A program made the translations under genes and the position numbers. 64,000 bases of DNA from Paraburkholderia aspalathi (GTDB lineage Bacteria > Pseudomonadota > Gammaproteobacteria > Burkholderiales > Burkholderiaceae): contig NZ_FPBH01000001.1 in assembly GCF_900116445.1 (NCBI RefSeq), positions 496,001-560,000 of the forward strand, given 5' to 3'. The notes beneath the pieces were generated by a model. That model did not search any database, was not told the DNA's origin, and saw only the letters and a program-made list of their open reading frames with translations. Within the stretch, counting starts at the first letter, position 1; each line of letters starts with the position of its first letter. Of the stretch, positions 62,916 to 64,000 are shown in pieces.

Positions 62916-63681
62916 CTACACAAAAATACACAGATCTGTCTTCGGGAAGTCGAGTCCCAATGCCTCGCGGAAAGCCGCCACGGCCGCAGGTTTATCGGAT
63001 CCCACATCCTGGATCCGCTGCGTCATCTTCTCGGCGGCTGAGTACCAGCCGTTCGTGTGGAGGGCGTCACGGTAGGTCTGCGCGACCTGTGACTGCGACA
63101 GCGCGACCGGTAGCACCATCCATCCTCTGGGAAGCGTCAGCTTTAACTGCAGAACGCCGACCGGGACGTTCGTCATTCCAAGAACAGCGGGGAATCTTCC
63201 GCCGAAGTCACGCTTCCAATAGTCCCCCACCTCTGGGTAGGCGGCTATTTCTCGCGGGACAACGTGTGCATGGTCGAAATCGTTGTTTAATTCAGTGATA
63301 TTGCTGGTCATGCGCGTCGGCATCTGCCCGGGCGGAAAGACTCGGTGCGTTCTCTAAGTGACGCCAGCGCACGTGCAGCAATTCGTGATAGACCTGATGA
63401 GCGTCGCAGCGAGCGGGATAATAAATCTTCCCGATCTGCTCGTTGTGGTGCCAATCTGCGGTCGCGAGTTGATCGCCGTTCCCCGTATATGGGCTGGTTT
63501 TACCCGGAAAGCACTCCACCCGTGCGCCGGCCGCTGAGATCTCCGTGAAGCGCGACAGCACAGGGTCCATTCGGCCCGTCAACCCATCCCCGAGTTGATC
63601 GATGTCAATGTTCTTCCTTTGGAGTTTTCCGGCTACGAACGATGTACCTTGAAGCGGCTGAGCGACCCCCTGAGGCGGCGT
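62916..63681 (-). pseudogene. Metallopeptidase-like gene with HELLH motif, frameshifted
   Basis: Two frames make one protein. The upstream piece (63681 down to about 63300) reads 'PPQGVAQPLQGTSFVAGKLQ', 'RMDPVLSRFTEISAAGARVE' and the zinc-type motif 'DAHQVYHELLHVRWRH'. After a one-base shift near 63300-63325 the next frame continues 'NITELNNDFDHAHVVPREIA', 'GDYWKRDFGGRFPAVLGMTN' and ends 'DFPKTDLCIFV'. An in-frame TAG at 63682-63684 cuts the N-terminus. HExxH suggests a zinc peptidase, perhaps a toxin or effector domain. Family not certain. Confidence 0.5.
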
Positions 63682-63728
63682 CTACCAAAGTCAAGGACGT
63701 GCACGCGTTCGCCTTTGGTCGCGACATG

Positions 63729-63896
63729 TCAAAATCGTCTCAGGTGGACGCCCCGGCTTTCAATGTTAATCGCCTGTTCTTCAAAGACTAGCTCGTACAC
63801 CGCCACGTCACCGATCGTAAAGAGCGGTGTGTCGCCCACAGCCACGTAGAATCCAAGAACGTTCTGTGGCCAATCTAAGAGTTCAGGTTTCTGCAT
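63729..63896 (-). CDS. Small open frame overlapping the HigA-like antitoxin gene
   Basis: Fifty-five codons starting MQKPELLDWP, overlapping the end of the HigA-like gene by 14 bases, so it could be translated by coupling. 'NVLGFYVAVGDTPLFTIGDV' looks like folded-protein sequence. Probably a remnant or a small gene of the same unit; not recognised. Confidence 0.35.
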   Translation of the reverse strand: MQKPELLDWPQNVLGFYVAVGDTPLFTIGDVAVYELVFEEQAINIESRGVHLRRF

Positions 63897-64000
63897 CGTT
63901 TTCCGATCCAATAAGTACTTCAGCGCGAATTTTCAATTCGCGATTCAAGCGGCGAATCATCGAGAGGCTTAGTCCGCGTTTCCGACCGAGTACTTCGTAG
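63883..64000 (-). CDS. HigA-like HTH antitoxin, C-terminal end (cut by window edge)
   Basis: The last 38 codons on the reverse strand read 'YEVLGRKRGLSLSMIRRLNR' and 'ELKIRAEVLIG', the end of the XRE helix-turn-helix domain of HigA-type antitoxins (normally VLSGKRGLSL..IRRLH...IPAEVLI). The start and any HigB-type toxin gene would lie right of the window. Confidence 0.7.
   Translation of the reverse strand, partial: YEVLGRKRGLSLSMIRRLNRELKIRAEVLIGSENDAET

Overview
The window reads as a chromosomal segment from a GC-rich betaproteobacterium of the Burkholderiaceae, most likely Paraburkholderia or a close relative. The left 12 kb carries the conserved order tig-clpP-clpX-lon-hupB with Burkholderia-like proteins, preceded by a DUF2339/DUF3999 pair, a MarR regulator and a glycerate kinase. 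In E. coli hupB is followed by ppiD. Here it is followed by a tRNA-Val gene and a P4-type tyrosine integrase, and ppiD never appears. I therefore read everything from about 12.06 kb to the right edge as a genomic island, or several nested ones, whose far end lies outside the window.

Region by region. 0-4.4 kb: membrane and regulatory genes plus glycerate kinase. 4.9-11.8 kb: protein quality control (trigger factor, ClpP, ClpX, Lon) and HU. 11.98-13.6 kb: tRNA-Val(UAC) and integrase. 13.6-15 kb: gene remnants, including an IS110-type transposase fragment. 15-26.5 kb: a sugar-acid or uronate-type catabolic cluster (RraA-like protein, IclR regulator fused to a gluconolactonase-like propeller, aldose epimerase, NTF2-like protein, ketoglutarate-semialdehyde-type dehydrogenase, Dabb protein, uronate-dehydrogenase-like SDR, enolase-superfamily dehydratase, esterase, MFS sugar-acid transporter, porin). 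Three copies of a TTCCA-N5-TGGAA palindrome sit at its promoters. 26.5-28.5 kb: decayed DNA with an ArgP-like LysR pseudogene. 28.5-30.9 kb: D-serine dehydratase and a DsdC-like regulator. 31-47 kb: a second catabolic cluster whose four central families (proline-racemase-type epimerase, FAD amino-acid oxidase, DapA-family lyase/deaminase, aldehyde dehydrogenase) match the hydroxyproline route. It also has a 3-hydroxyacyl-CoA-dehydrogenase-like enzyme, cupin, alpha/beta hydrolase and aspartate-dehydrogenase-like protein, with its own LysR regulator, LivHMGFK ABC transporter and porin.

47.2-57.1 kb is the mobile core. An IS2-group element with a CCCGG target duplication is followed by a four-gene, ATGA-coupled recombinase operon. 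Its layout (active tyrosine recombinase, recombinase-fold protein lacking catalytic residues, second active recombinase, small coiled-coil protein) matches the intA-tfp-intB-srap module of strand-biased circularizing integrative elements (SEs). The second gene is split by an IS21-family element. Removing the IS and one copy of its GATGC duplication restores an uninterrupted 626-residue frame. 57-64 kb is an insertion and decay zone with IS66 and LysR fragments, a Phd/VapB-like antitoxin with a frameshifted VapC-like toxin, a badly decayed third tyrosine recombinase, a compact three-gene cassette with a good promoter/operator, and broken reverse-strand genes including an HELLH metallopeptidase-like fragment and the C-terminus of a HigA-like antitoxin at the edge.

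I see no CRISPR array, rRNA or plasmid origin. Functional names rest on reading motifs and family resemblance; no database search was possible.
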